A program made the position numbers and the translations under genes. A stretch of DNA of 64,000 nt from Paenibacillus piscarius (GTDB taxonomy: Bacteria > Bacillota > Bacilli > Paenibacillales > Paenibacillaceae): contig NZ_JAIEUI010000013.1 in assembly GCF_022234545.1 (NCBI RefSeq), positions 62,001 to 126,000 on the forward strand, written 5' to 3'. Below the pieces are notes generated by a model. That model worked only from the letters and a program-made list of their open reading frames with translations. It was not told the DNA's origin and made no database searches. Within the stretch, counting starts at the first letter, position 1, and the number at the start of each line of letters is the position of its first letter. Shown here one piece after another: positions 34,978-43,814 of the stretch.

Positions 34978-37713
34978 ATGAAACAAAGCAAACGGAAGAC
35001 CGGCTTTATCGCAACCCTAAGTCTAATGTTAGCCTGCACGATTGTTTCGGGGACGGCGGTCCGCCCCTCGGTCAGCGAAGCGGCATCGGCCGGATACAAT
35101 TATGCAGAGGCGCTGCAGAAATCCATCTATTTCTACGAGACCCAGCGTTCCGGCAAGCTGCCGGAGAACAACCGCGTGGAATGGAGAGGCGACTCGGGAC
35201 TGCAGGACGGTGCGGATGTCGGCCATGATCTGACGGGAGGGTGGTATGATGCGGGAGATCATGTGAAATTCGGATTTCCTATGGCGTACACCGCTACGAT
35301 GCTGGCCTGGTCGGTCTATGAGTACAAGGACGGTTATGTGCAATCCGGGCAGCTTGATGAGATTCTGGATAATATCCGCTGGGCTACTGACTATTTTGTG
35401 AAAGCGCATACCGCGCCGAACGAGCTGTGGGGCCAGGTTGGTAACGGAACAGCCGATCATAACTGGTGGGGACCGGCGGAGGTTATGCCGATGGCACGCC
35501 CGTCCTACAAGATCGATGCTGCACATCCCGGCTCTGATCTCGCTGCGGAGACTGCTGCCGCTCTGGCCTCGGCTTCGATTATTTTCAAGGATTCAGATCC
35601 CGTTTATGCGGACAAGCTTCTGGTGCACGCCAAGCAATTATACAACTTCGCCGATACGTACCGCGGGGCTTACTCCGATGTCATCACCGACGCCAAGCAG
35701 TATTACAATTCATGGAGCAGCTATGCCGATGAGCTGAGCTGGGGCGGGGTATGGCTGTACCTGGCGACCGGCGAGCAGAGCTATCTCAACAAGGCTGTTG
35801 CTGCCAGCGATCTGTGGGGCACCAACCAGGCCGGAGACTGGGGCTATCAATGGACCCAATCCTGGGATGACAAGCATTATGGGGCGCAGCTCCTGCTGTC
35901 CCGCATCACGAACGATCCCAAATTCATTCAATCTACGGAACGTAACATGCAGTTCTGGACGACCGGGGTTAACGGAACCTCTGACCGGGTGACGTATACG
36001 CCGGGCGGACTGGCCCACTTGGATCAGTGGGGAGCGCTGCGTTATGCGGCCAATCAGGCGTTCATGGCTTTTGTCTATGCAGACTGGGTGACCGATCCCG
36101 TGAAAAAAAATACCGCCCAGACCTTCGCAGAACGGCAGATTAACTATATGCTCGGCGACAATCCGCGTAACAGCAGCTATGTTATCGGCTTTGGCGCAAA
36201 TGCGCCTAAGCATCCTCATCACCGGACCTCACACGGCTCCTGGGCCGACAGCCAGACTACTCCTGCGAACCACCGCCATGTGCTGTACGGTGCTTTGGTC
36301 GGAGGGCCATCCCAGACGGATGCCTATACGGACTCGATCAGCGATTATGTCTCCAATGAAGTTGCAACCGATTACAATTCAGCCTTCACCGGCTCCCTGG
36401 CCCGGATGATGATGCTTCACGGGCAAGGCCAGCAGCCGCTCGCGAACTTCCCGGCTGCTGAAACGCGCGAGGATGAAATGTTCACCGAGACCTCGGTGAA
36501 TGCCAGCGGCAGCAATTTTGTGGAGATCCGCGCAATTCTGAATAACCGTTCGGGCTGGCCGGCACGCTCCAGCAGCCAGCTGTCTTTCAACTACTATCTG
36601 GACATCAGTGAAGCTGTTGCAGCAGGGTATGGTCCTGAAGATATCACGGTTAAGGCAGGAGGCTACAACCAGGGAGCAACCGTGTCACAGCTGCAGCCTT
36701 ACAATGCAGCAAATCATATCTATTACACCAAAATTGATTTCTCCGGCACCCCGATCTATCCGGGCGGACAGTCTGCTTACCGCAAGGAGGTCCAGTTCCG
36801 CATTGCCGGACCGCTGAACACCACCTTCTGGGATAACAGCAATGACTTCTCCTTCCAGGGAGTAGCCGCCAATGCTTCCTCTGCCACGAAGAATCCGTAT
36901 ATCCCGGTATTCGATGCAGGGGTCAAAGTGTACGGGGAGCTGCCTTCCGGCGGCGGAAACCCCGGCGAGCCTCAGGTTCCGGCCCGTCCGTCCGGCCTCC
37001 AGGCCGTAGCCGGCAATGCCAGCGTAGCCCTGAGCTGGACGCCGGTCAGCGGAGCTTCCAGCTATACGGTCAAGCGCTCGCTGGTGAGCGGCGGACCGTA
37101 CACTACAGTTGGTACGGCAACGTCAGCGGTCTATACCGACAGCGGTCTGACGAACGGAGTGGACTACTATTATGTGGTAACTGCAACGAACAGTGTAGGC
37201 GAGAGTACAGCATCTGCCCAGGTGACCGCCAAGCCGCGCGAAATTACAGTGCCTGCCGGCGCTCTGCGCGTGCAGTACCGCACCAATGACACCAGCCCCG
37301 GGGATTCCCAGATCCGCAGCCAGTTCCGGATTGTGAATACGGGAACTGAGGCTATTCCGCTCAGCGGTCTGAAGCTGCGTTATTATTACACCGTGGACGG
37401 AGACAAGCCGCAGGAATTCCACTGTGATTACGCCCAGGTCGGCAGCGGCAACGTGAGCGGAACCTTCGGGAAGCTGAGTACGCCTGTGGCGCTGGCTGAT
37501 TCTTATTTGGAGATTTCTTTTGCCGCAGGGGCAGGAAGCTTGGCTCCGGGAGCAGACAGCGGGGAGATTCAGATACGCTTCAATAAATCGGATTGGACTG
37601 CCTATAATGAGAACAATGACTATTCGTACGGAGGAACCCAGGCAAGCTTCGCAGATTGGGATAAAGTGACCCTGTACCGCGGAGGAACGCTAGTCTGGGG
37701 CTTGGAGCCCTAA
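34978..37713 (+). CDS. secreted GH9 endoglucanase with CBM3c, FnIII and CBM3
   Basis: The 911-residue secreted cellulase has a signal peptide (about residues 1-36, ending SVSEAA). The GH9 catalytic module (about 38-485) has GGWYDAGDHVKFGFP with catalytic Asp91 and Asp94. It also has KHPHHRTSHGSW and SDYVSNEVATDYNSAF with the acid Glu461. A CBM3c-like module (about 495-655) is fused directly to the catalytic domain, as in processive endoglucanases. A fibronectin III module (about 667-752) and a C-terminal CBM3 (about 758-911) follow. It probably cuts crystalline cellulose processively and forms an operon with the GH48 gene 28 bp downstream. Confidence 0.95.
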   Translation: MKQSKRKTGFIATLSLMLACTIVSGTAVRPSVSEAASAGYNYAEALQKSIYFYETQRSGKLPENNRVEWRGDSGLQDGADVGHDLTGGWYDAGDHVKFGFPMAYTATMLAWSVYEYKDGYVQSGQLDEILDNIRWATDYFVKAHTAPNELWGQVGNGTADHNWWGPAEVMPMARPSYKIDAAHPGSDLAAETAAALASASIIFKDSDPVYADKLLVHAKQLYNFADTYRGAYSDVITDAKQYYNSWSSYADELSWGGVWLYLATGEQSYLNKAVAASDLWGTNQAGDWGYQWTQSWDDKHYGAQLLLSRITNDPKFIQSTERNMQFWTTGVNGTSDRVTYTPGGLAHLDQWGALRYAANQAFMAFVYADWVTDPVKKNTAQTFAERQINYMLGDNPRNSSYVIGFGANAPKHPHHRTSHGSWADSQTTPANHRHVLYGALVGGPSQTDAYTDSISDYVSNEVATDYNSAFTGSLARMMMLHGQGQQPLANFPAAETREDEMFTETSVNASGSNFVEIRAILNNRSGWPARSSSQLSFNYYLDISEAVAAGYGPEDITVKAGGYNQGATVSQLQPYNAANHIYYTKIDFSGTPIYPGGQSAYRKEVQFRIAGPLNTTFWDNSNDFSFQGVAANASSATKNPYIPVFDAGVKVYGELPSGGGNPGEPQVPARPSGLQAVAGNASVALSWTPVSGASSYTVKRSLVSGGPYTTVGTATSAVYTDSGLTNGVDYYYVVTATNSVGESTASAQVTAKPREITVPAGALRVQYRTNDTSPGDSQIRSQFRIVNTGTEAIPLSGLKLRYYYTVDGDKPQEFHCDYAQVGSGNVSGTFGKLSTPVALADSYLEISFAAGAGSLAPGADSGEIQIRFNKSDWTAYNENNDYSYGGTQASFADWDKVTLYRGGTLVWGLEP

Positions 37714-37741
37714 AACCATTTGAGAGAGGAAGAATGCCGAA

Positions 37742-40633
37742 ATGATAAAGCTGAGTTCATTCAAGAAACCGCTTTCTATCGTGCTGAGTGCTGTCCTCAC
37801 CTTGTCTCTCACCAGCGGGATTATCAATTTCCATCCGGGTACAGCCAAGGCGGCGTCGGTGGAGAAGACCAGATTCCTGCAATTATATGATCAATTGAAA
37901 GATCCGGCCAGCGGCTATTTCTCGTCAGAGGGCATCCCGTATCATGCGGTGGAGACCCTGCTGAGCGAGGCCCCGAACTACGGGCATATGACGACCTCCG
38001 AGGCGTACAGCTACTGGATGTGGCTTGAAGTGCTGTATGGCTACAATACCGGGGACTGGAGCAAGCTGGAATCGGCCTGGGACAATATGGAGAAATACAT
38101 TATTCCAATTAACGAAGGCGACGGTGTGCAGGAGCAGCCGACCATGAGCAGCTACAACCCGAACAGCCCGGCTACCTACGCTGCGGAGCATCCCCAGCCG
38201 GATCAGTATCCAAGCGCGCTGAACGGCAAGTACACTCCCGGCAAAGACCCGCTGGATGCGGAGCTGAAGGCCACCTACGGCAATAACCAGACCTATCTGA
38301 TGCACTGGCTGGTGGACGTGGACAACTGGTACGGCTTCGGCAATTTGCTGAATCCCTCTCATATCGCGAGTTATGTGAACACCTTCCAGCGGGGCGTGCA
38401 GGAATCGGTCTGGGAGGCCGTGTCTCACCCCTCACAGGATGACAAGACATTCGGCAAACCCAACGAAGGCTTCATGAGCCTGTTCACCAAGGAAAATAGC
38501 GCTCCGTCCGCCCAATGGCGCTACACGAATGCTACAGACGCCGACGCGCGCGCTGTGCAGGCTATGTATTGGGCCAAGGACCTGGGCTACAACAATCCGG
38601 TCTATCTGAACAAAGCCAAGAAAATGGGCGACTTCCTGCGCTACGGCATGTACGACAAGTATTTCCAGAAGATCGGCAGTGCGGCTAATGGCTCGCCGCA
38701 GCCGGGCACCGGCAAGGATTCCAGCCAGTATCTGCTGGCCTGGTATACCGCCTGGGGCGGCGGTCTGGGCAGCGGCGGAGACTGGGCCTGGAGAATCGGC
38801 GCCAGCCATGCGCACCAGGGCTACCAGAACGTAGTTGCCGCTTATGCCTTATCTACCGCAGCAGGCGGCCTGATCCCGGCTTCGGCCACCGCCGGAACCG
38901 ACTGGGGCAAATCGCTGACCCGCCAGCTTGAATTCTACAACTGGCTGCAATCCGCTGAAGGCGCAATTGCGGGCGGTGCAACTAACAGCTACGGCGGCTC
39001 GTACAGCGCGTATCCGGCCGGCAAGAGCACCTTCTACGGCATGGCCTACGAAGAGGCCCCGGTGTATCATGACCCGCCGTCCAACAACTGGTTCGGGATG
39101 CAGTCCTGGAGTATGGAGCGTATGGCTGAGCTGTACTATATCCTGGCTTCCAGCGGGGATACCAGCTCAGATAATTTCAAGATGGCCAAACGGGTCATTG
39201 AGAACTGGATTAACTGGTCCAAGGATTATGTCTTTGCAGGCAGCCGTCCGGTATCGGATGCCGCCGGCTATTATCTGGATCAGCAGGGCAACCGGATTCT
39301 GGGCGGAACCAACGCCCAGGTTGCCACGCAACCTGCCCCCGGCGAGTTCTGGCTCCCAGGCAATGTGGAGTGGTCCGGCCAGCCGAATACCTGGAGCAGC
39401 TTCAGCTCGTTCAACGGCAACAGCGGCCTGAAGGCAGTCACCAAAGATCCGGGGCAGGATGCCGGAGTGCTGGGAAGCTATGTTAAAGCACTTACCTTCT
39501 TCGCTGCAGGCACTAAGGCGGAGCACGGCAGCTACACCACGCTTGGCAACACAGCCTCACAGCTGGCCAAGTCCCTGCTCGACACTGCCTGGGGCTATAA
39601 TGACGGTCTGGGGATCACCACGGTGGAGAAGCGGGCCGATTATTTCCGGTTCTTCACTAAAGAGGTCTATTTCCCGGCAGGCTGGAGCGGTACCTTCGGC
39701 CAAGGAAATACGATTCCTGGCAGCTCGACTGTACCGTCCGATCCGGCCAAGGGCGGCAACGGCGTCTATGCCAGCTACACCGATATTCTCCCGGACATCA
39801 AGAATGATCCCAAGTGGAGTTACCTGGAAGACAAATATAATACCTCTTACAACACAGCAACCAAGACCTGGGATAACGGCGCACCTGAGTTCACTTATCA
39901 CCGCTTCTGGTCACAGGTGGACATGGCCACAGCCTATGCCGAATATGACCGGTTAATCAATAGCGGCAGCGGTCCGACTCCGACACCTACTGCAACAGCT
40001 ACCCCGACCGCGACACCAACGGCTACCCCGGCACCAACGGCTACCCCGACAGTGACGCCGACCGCAACGGCTACACCAACAGCGACGGTAACACCGACAG
40101 CAACGCCAACGGCTACCCCGACGCCGACAGCTACCCCTACACCAACGGTGGCACCGACAGCTACACCAGTTGCCGCCAACCTGGTGGTTCAATACCGTAC
40201 TAATGATACGAACGCCACAGATCCGCAATTCCGTCCGCAGCTGCGGATTGTGAACAATGGCACTACAGCGGTGGATCTCAGCAAAGTAAAGGTCCGGTAC
40301 TACTACACGATTGACGGCGAGAAGCCTCAGCAGTTCAATGTTGACTATGCGGCGCTTGGCGGAAGCAATGTGCTGGGCAGCTTCGTGAAGCTGAATCCGG
40401 CGGTGACAGGTGCGGACCATTACCTGGAAATCTCCTTCAGCGCCGGCGCGGGCAGCCTGGCACCGGGAGCGAACACCGGCGAGATCCAGCTGCGCGTCAA
40501 CAAGACGGACTGGAGCAATTACAATGAGGCCGATGATTACTCCTACGATCCAACCAAAACAGCCTTCACCGACTGGAACCACGTCACCCTGTATCTGAAT
40601 GGCACGCTGGTCTGGGGCGTTCAGCCGCAATAG
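37742..40633 (+). CDS. secreted GH48 reducing-end cellobiohydrolase with CBM3
   Basis: The 963-residue protein has a signal peptide (about 1-38, ending GTAKAA). A GH48 catalytic module (about 39-738) has the predicted acid Glu87 in TTSEAYSYWMWLEVLYGY; residue 87 is also the number of this Glu in Clostridium CelS. A Pro/Thr linker (about 740-808) leads to a C-terminal CBM3 very similar to that of the GH9 protein. GH48 enzymes release cellobiose from reducing ends and act strongly with GH9 processive endoglucanases. GAGAGGAAG precedes the ATG, and the same transcript as GH9 is likely. A strong terminator follows. Confidence 0.96.
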   Translation: MIKLSSFKKPLSIVLSAVLTLSLTSGIINFHPGTAKAASVEKTRFLQLYDQLKDPASGYFSSEGIPYHAVETLLSEAPNYGHMTTSEAYSYWMWLEVLYGYNTGDWSKLESAWDNMEKYIIPINEGDGVQEQPTMSSYNPNSPATYAAEHPQPDQYPSALNGKYTPGKDPLDAELKATYGNNQTYLMHWLVDVDNWYGFGNLLNPSHIASYVNTFQRGVQESVWEAVSHPSQDDKTFGKPNEGFMSLFTKENSAPSAQWRYTNATDADARAVQAMYWAKDLGYNNPVYLNKAKKMGDFLRYGMYDKYFQKIGSAANGSPQPGTGKDSSQYLLAWYTAWGGGLGSGGDWAWRIGASHAHQGYQNVVAAYALSTAAGGLIPASATAGTDWGKSLTRQLEFYNWLQSAEGAIAGGATNSYGGSYSAYPAGKSTFYGMAYEEAPVYHDPPSNNWFGMQSWSMERMAELYYILASSGDTSSDNFKMAKRVIENWINWSKDYVFAGSRPVSDAAGYYLDQQGNRILGGTNAQVATQPAPGEFWLPGNVEWSGQPNTWSSFSSFNGNSGLKAVTKDPGQDAGVLGSYVKALTFFAAGTKAEHGSYTTLGNTASQLAKSLLDTAWGYNDGLGITTVEKRADYFRFFTKEVYFPAGWSGTFGQGNTIPGSSTVPSDPAKGGNGVYASYTDILPDIKNDPKWSYLEDKYNTSYNTATKTWDNGAPEFTYHRFWSQVDMATAYAEYDRLINSGSGPTPTPTATATPTATPTATPAPTATPTVTPTATATPTATVTPTATPTATPTPTATPTPTVAPTATPVAANLVVQYRTNDTNATDPQFRPQLRIVNNGTTAVDLSKVKVRYYYTIDGEKPQQFNVDYAALGGSNVLGSFVKLNPAVTGADHYLEISFSAGAGSLAPGANTGEIQLRVNKTDWSNYNEADDYSYDPTKTAFTDWNHVTLYLNGTLVWGVQPQ
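39965..40165 (+). repeat. degenerate 6-bp-based repeats encoding the Pro/Thr linker
   Basis: Repeated ACNCCNACNGCNAC-type sequence encodes alternating Thr-Pro and Thr-Ala-Thr-Pro units of the GH48 linker. This is a protein linker repeat and not a CRISPR array. Confidence 0.85.
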
Positions 40634-40692
40634 GGCTTTTGTCGGGGTAATCCAGTCCCGGCGTGACTCTCTGCCCTAACCCATCCATGACG

Positions 40693-40736
40693 AAGAACCT
40701 TCAACTCCACTGTTGTGGTTTTGAAGGTTCTTTTTT
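40693..40736 (+). terminator. intrinsic terminator of the cellulase operon
   Basis: AAGAACCTTCAA and CCAC pair with GTGG and TTGAAGGTTCTT around a short loop, followed by further T residues. Confidence 0.9.
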
Positions 40737-40740
40737 GATA

Positions 40741-40802
40741 GTGCGTGGCGTGTGAGCCAAATGTATGCGAAAAACGATCACATTAGACTGAGCACCACGC
40801 CA
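40741..40802. repeat. third copy of the ATGTATGCG-type dispersed repeat
   Basis: GAGCCAAATGTATGCGAAAA followed by CGATCACATT matches the repeat at 34571-34672 with a few changes. This copy is flanked by the inverted pair TGGCGTG (40746-40752) and CACGCCA (40796-40802). Confidence 0.6.
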
Positions 40803-40853
40803 ATGATCACCCGTTAGAAAACTTTAGTAGGCAACTTCGGCTGGGACCGCTAG

Positions 40854-41975
40854 TCAGGCCTGCGCCAGCGGCACGACCTTGTCGGCCGTCTCAATTGTTC
40901 CGCCGCCGAGGCAGGTGTCGCCCAGATAGAACACGACGGCTTGTCCAGGCGTAATTGCCTTCTGCTGAACGTCAAAGGCTACATGCACTGTTCCGTCCGG
41001 CTGCTTCGTCAGGGTAACGCCCTGATCGGGCTGACGGTAGCGGAACTTGGCTGTGCATTTCAGCGGTGTATCGCCCAGGGTGTCCGGGTCAATCCAGTTC
41101 ACACCGGAGGCGGTGAGGCTGGTGGAGTAGAGGCTGACGTGCTTCTCTCCCTGCACAACGTACAAAGTATTGCTCTCCAGATCCTTCTCGGCCACGAACC
41201 ACGGCTCACCTGTACCGGACCCGCCGATGCCGAGGCCCTGGCGCTGGCCCAGCGTGTAGTACATGAGGCCGTCATGCCGGCCTTTGACTTCGCCGGTGGC
41301 GATATCGACCATATTGCCTGACTGCGCTGGCAGGTACTGGCTGAGGAACTCGCGGAAATTGCGTTCACCGATGAAGCAGACGCCGGTGCTGTCTTTTTTC
41401 TTCGCGGTATAGAGTCCGGCCTCTTCGGCAATTCGCCGTACCTCCGGCTTCGGCAGATGCCCGATCGGGAACATGGCCTTGGACAGCTGGTACTGGTTCA
41501 GCGCATTGAGGAAATACGTCTGATCCTTGTTATTATCCACGCCGCGCAGCAGCTTGAACATGCCGTCTTCCTCCACCACCCGGGCGTAATGTCCGGTCGC
41601 GACGTAATCAGCGCCAAGCTGCAGCGCCTTGTTGAGGAATTCGCCGAACTTGATCTCGCGGTTGCACATCACATCCGGGTTCGGGGTCCGGCCGGCCTTA
41701 TATTCTTCAAGGAAATAGGAAAAGACTTTATCAAAGTATTCCTTCTCGAAATTAACGGTATAGTAAGGAATATCGATTTGCTCGCAGACGCGGCGGACAT
41801 CCTCGGCATCGGTCTCAGCCGTACATACGCCGGACTCGTCGGTATCATCCCAGTTCTTCATGAAGATGCCGATCACGTCATATCCCTGCTGCTTCAGCAG
41901 CAGCGCGGTAACGGAGGAATCGACCCCGCCCGACATACCGACGACGACACGGATATCCTGATTAGCTTTTGTCAT
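40854..41975 (-). CDS. mnmA: tRNA-specific 2-thiouridylase MnmA
   Basis: The 373-residue enzyme has the PP-loop VVVGMSGGVDSSVTALLL. It also has NPDVMCNREIKFGEF with the first reactive Cys region, and DSTGVCFIGERNFREFL with the second catalytic Cys. It adds sulfur at U34 of tRNA-Lys, -Glu and -Gln using persulfide from a cysteine desulfurase. The ATG at 41975 is preferred to one at 41987 because GGTGA lies 5-6 nt upstream. In other Bacillales mnmA (trmU) follows yrvO on the same strand. Here it is inverted and lies about 13.4 kb from the desulfurase gene, on the other side of cymR. Confidence 0.96.
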   Translation of the reverse strand: MTKANQDIRVVVGMSGGVDSSVTALLLKQQGYDVIGIFMKNWDDTDESGVCTAETDAEDVRRVCEQIDIPYYTVNFEKEYFDKVFSYFLEEYKAGRTPNPDVMCNREIKFGEFLNKALQLGADYVATGHYARVVEEDGMFKLLRGVDNNKDQTYFLNALNQYQLSKAMFPIGHLPKPEVRRIAEEAGLYTAKKKDSTGVCFIGERNFREFLSQYLPAQSGNMVDIATGEVKGRHDGLMYYTLGQRQGLGIGGSGTGEPWFVAEKDLESNTLYVVQGEKHVSLYSTSLTASGVNWIDPDTLGDTPLKCTAKFRYRQPDQGVTLTKQPDGTVHVAFDVQQKAITPGQAVVFYLGDTCLGGGTIETADKVVPLAQA

Positions 41976-42105
41976 CGTAATCACCATTCTCTATGCACAG
42001 AATACCGGGCTTCTCACTGAACACCCGGCTCATTGTGTATTATAACATACCTGTCTACCCCCAAACGAGGACACGCCCGCCTTAAAATACAGCAAAAAAA
42101 CGCTC

Positions 42106-42120
42106 CAAATTGACAATTTG
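42106..42120. promoter_or_regulatory. 15-bp perfect dyad between mnmA and cymR
   Basis: CAAATTGACAATTTG is a perfect inverted repeat around a central A, in the divergent region between mnmA and cymR. It contains TTGACA, but no good -10 element lies at the right distance. It could be an operator for CymR or another regulator. Confidence 0.4.
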
Positions 42121-42252
42121 TCCACCACTGGCGAACAAAATCGTGAATTCTTGCGCTTTGCTGTTTCATATGTGTCCGCAGATATGATAACATAAGCTGA
42201 GAGCAGACATCGGAATACGTAGATATGCAACTAAACCGAAAGAGGTGTCCCT

Positions 42253-42672
42253 TTGAAAATCTCAACCAAAGGACGTTACGGATTAACCATTATGATGGAG
42301 CTTGCCCGCAAATTCGGCGAGGGGCCTACATCACTTAAGAGCATCGCCGAGAAAAACGGACTGTCCGAGCATTACCTGGAGCAGCTCATCGCCCCGCTGC
42401 GCAATGCCGGTCTGGTGAAGAGCATCCGCGGAGCCTATGGCGGCTACATTCTGTCCCGTGAGACCAGCACCATTACCGCCGGAGATATTATCCGCGTCCT
42501 GGAAGGCCCGATCTCTCCCGTGGACTTCACCGAAGAGGACGACCCGGCCAAACGCGACCTTTGGCTGCGCATCCGCGACAGCATCGCCGACGTGCTGGAC
42601 TCCACCACCTTATCCGACCTGATCGACTTCAAGGAAGAGAGCCAGGCGGACAATTATATGTTTTATATTTAA
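42253..42672 (+). CDS. cymR: Rrf2-family cysteine metabolism repressor CymR
   Basis: The 139-residue winged-helix protein starts MKISTKGRYGLTIMMELARK. It has the Rrf2 features EKNGLSEHYLEQLIAPLRNAGLV and SIRGAYGGYILSR. It has no cysteine at all, so it cannot bind an Fe-S cluster like IscR; this fits CymR, which works with CysK to repress cysteine-acquisition genes. The TTG start has AGAGGTG upstream. In B. subtilis cymR is directly followed by yrvO and trmU; here a toxin-antitoxin pair and other accessory genes follow. Confidence 0.9.
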   Translation: MKISTKGRYGLTIMMELARKFGEGPTSLKSIAEKNGLSEHYLEQLIAPLRNAGLVKSIRGAYGGYILSRETSTITAGDIIRVLEGPISPVDFTEEDDPAKRDLWLRIRDSIADVLDSTTLSDLIDFKEESQADNYMFYI

Positions 42673-42769
42673 CAGGGACCTGAAACCTGTTGATTTCAAA
42701 GGTATTGTGCAAAAGGGTTACCCGCAAATTACCCGCATATTGAAGGTGAGTAATGAAGGCCTTCAACTC

Positions 42770-42802
42770 GCCCTTCTCAAGAAATTTGGGAGGGGCTTTT
42801 TT
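42770..42802 (+). terminator. intrinsic terminator after cymR
   Basis: GCCCTTCTCAA pairs, with two mismatches, with TTGGGAGGGGC around a short loop, followed by TTTTTT. A perfect 12-bp palindrome TGAAGGCCTTCA lies just upstream. Confidence 0.75.
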
Positions 42803-42823
42803 CCATTTTTGTGTTTAAAACGA

Positions 42824-42852
42824 TTGATGTTTTATATCGTTTGTGATATATT
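42824..42852 (+). promoter_or_regulatory. promoter of the toxin-antitoxin pair
   Basis: TTGATG (42824-42829), a 17-bp spacer and TATATT (42847-42852) lie about 58 bp before the toxin start. An inverted repeat overlaps it. Confidence 0.6.
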
Positions 42853-42871
42853 TATGCCGAGAACGATATAA
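42832..42871. promoter_or_regulatory. candidate autoregulatory operator of the toxin-antitoxin pair
   Basis: TTATATCGTT (42832-42841) and AACGATATAA (42862-42871) are perfect inverted 10-bp arms. One sits between the -35 and -10 elements and the other over the expected start point. The HigA-like protein is the obvious binding candidate. Confidence 0.55.
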
Positions 42872-42909
42872 TTTTTTCTTAATATACAAATACAATAAAG
42901 AGGTAATTC

Positions 42910-43257
42910 ATGGCGGAGGTTATATTCTACTACACGGAGAAGGGGAATTCAGAAGTTGAGAAGGCCCTAATCGAACTTAACGAAAGTGCTAAGAGGGGAA
43001 ATCGACAAGCTGAGGCAGCGCTTGATTCGATTTATTACGCACTAGAAATGGTCGAAAGTGGGATGCCTCACTCAAGGCAACTCGAAGGTCCACTTTACGA
43101 AATACGAGCCAAGCGACATCGGATTACGTATTTTCGATGGGAGGGTTACATAGTGCTTCTGACGATATTCCTGAAAAGCACACAACAAACCCCAAGACCT
43201 GAAATTGACAGGGCCCGAAAACGAAAGAAGGATTGGATTGCAAGGGAAGGCTCGTAA
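42910..43257 (+). CDS. RelE/ParE-superfamily toxin (HigB / phage Gp49-like)
   Basis: The 115-residue basic protein has the pattern of HigB/Gp49-type toxins. LDSIYYALEMVESGMPHSRQLEG leads into LYEIRAKRHRITYFRWEGYIVLLTIFLKST, and a Lys/Arg-rich tail KRKKDW follows. Such toxins are ribosome-dependent mRNA endonucleases. The gene precedes its antitoxin, the HigBA order. The region is AT-rich compared with the cymR side, suggesting acquisition. AGAGGTAA precedes the ATG. Confidence 0.85.
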   Translation: MAEVIFYYTEKGNSEVEKALIELNESAKRGNRQAEAALDSIYYALEMVESGMPHSRQLEGPLYEIRAKRHRITYFRWEGYIVLLTIFLKSTQQTPRPEIDRARKRKKDWIAREGS

Positions 43258-43327
43258 AGTAGTGAAGCGGGTAGAAGGCAGGAAGGCGAATGGAAAACCT
43301 TTACCCGATTAAAGTGGAGGTGATTGC

Positions 43328-43645
43328 ATGAAAAATAATAAAGAATTCAAAACGTGGAGTAACTTCAAAAAAGAACTGGACTATAAGTCTGAGTATGAAA
43401 AAAAAGTGATCAGTGAGATGGCGAAATTGGTAGTACAGATCACCAACAGACGTAAGTCCTTGGGTCTCACACAAGCTCAGGTTGCTGAACGAGCCGGGAT
43501 AACTCAAGCTCAGGTGGCAAGGTTAGAGACTTCTTCTTCAGTTCCATCCATCGAAACAGTTATGAAAGTAGCAGTTGCCTTGGATATGACTGTTGGCCTG
43601 AATGCAGTCGATGAACAATCGGCAGCAATGATGGCTCGCGCCTAA
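43328..43645 (+). CDS. Xre-type antitoxin (HigA-like)
   Basis: The 105-residue protein has an N-terminal helical part that probably contacts the toxin. Its Cro/C1-type helix-turn-helix (RKSLGLTQAQVAERAGITQAQVARLE and SVPSIETVMKVAVAL) sits in the C-terminal half. It is 70 bp downstream of the toxin gene with its own GTGGAGGTGA ribosome-binding site. It should neutralise the toxin and repress the operon through the inverted repeat at the promoter. Confidence 0.87.
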   Translation: MKNNKEFKTWSNFKKELDYKSEYEKKVISEMAKLVVQITNRRKSLGLTQAQVAERAGITQAQVARLETSSSVPSIETVMKVAVALDMTVGLNAVDEQSAAMMARA

Positions 43646-43692
43646 GATCTTTTAAAGTAACATGTGTGAATATTAATCCGTCTTATTATAGG

Positions 43693-43720
43693 GAGTCCCT
43701 GCCAGGGCTCTTTTTCTTTT
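43693..43720 (+). terminator. intrinsic terminator after the antitoxin gene
   Basis: GAGTCCCT pairs with AGGGCTC around GCC, followed by TTTTTCTTTT. Confidence 0.75.
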
Positions 43721-43747
43721 TATTAACGTGGAAGTCGAAAACGCATG

Positions 43748-43784
43748 AAAGCCCCTTAAGCCATCCGGCCTGGAAGGGGCTTTT
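43748..43784. terminator. bidirectional terminator before the 97-residue gene
   Basis: AAAGCCCCTT pairs perfectly with AAGGGGCTTT. An inner CCATCCGGCCTGG segment adds a small stem. It also serves the minus-strand gene ending at 43815. Confidence 0.85.
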
Positions 43785-43814
43785 AACTATATCTGATTAA
43801 GGCCCGTAGCCCTG

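Noticed and set aside
39965..40165. Repetitive DNA that could be mistaken for a CRISPR array or satellite
   Set aside because: It is in frame inside the GH48 gene and encodes a Pro/Thr linker.
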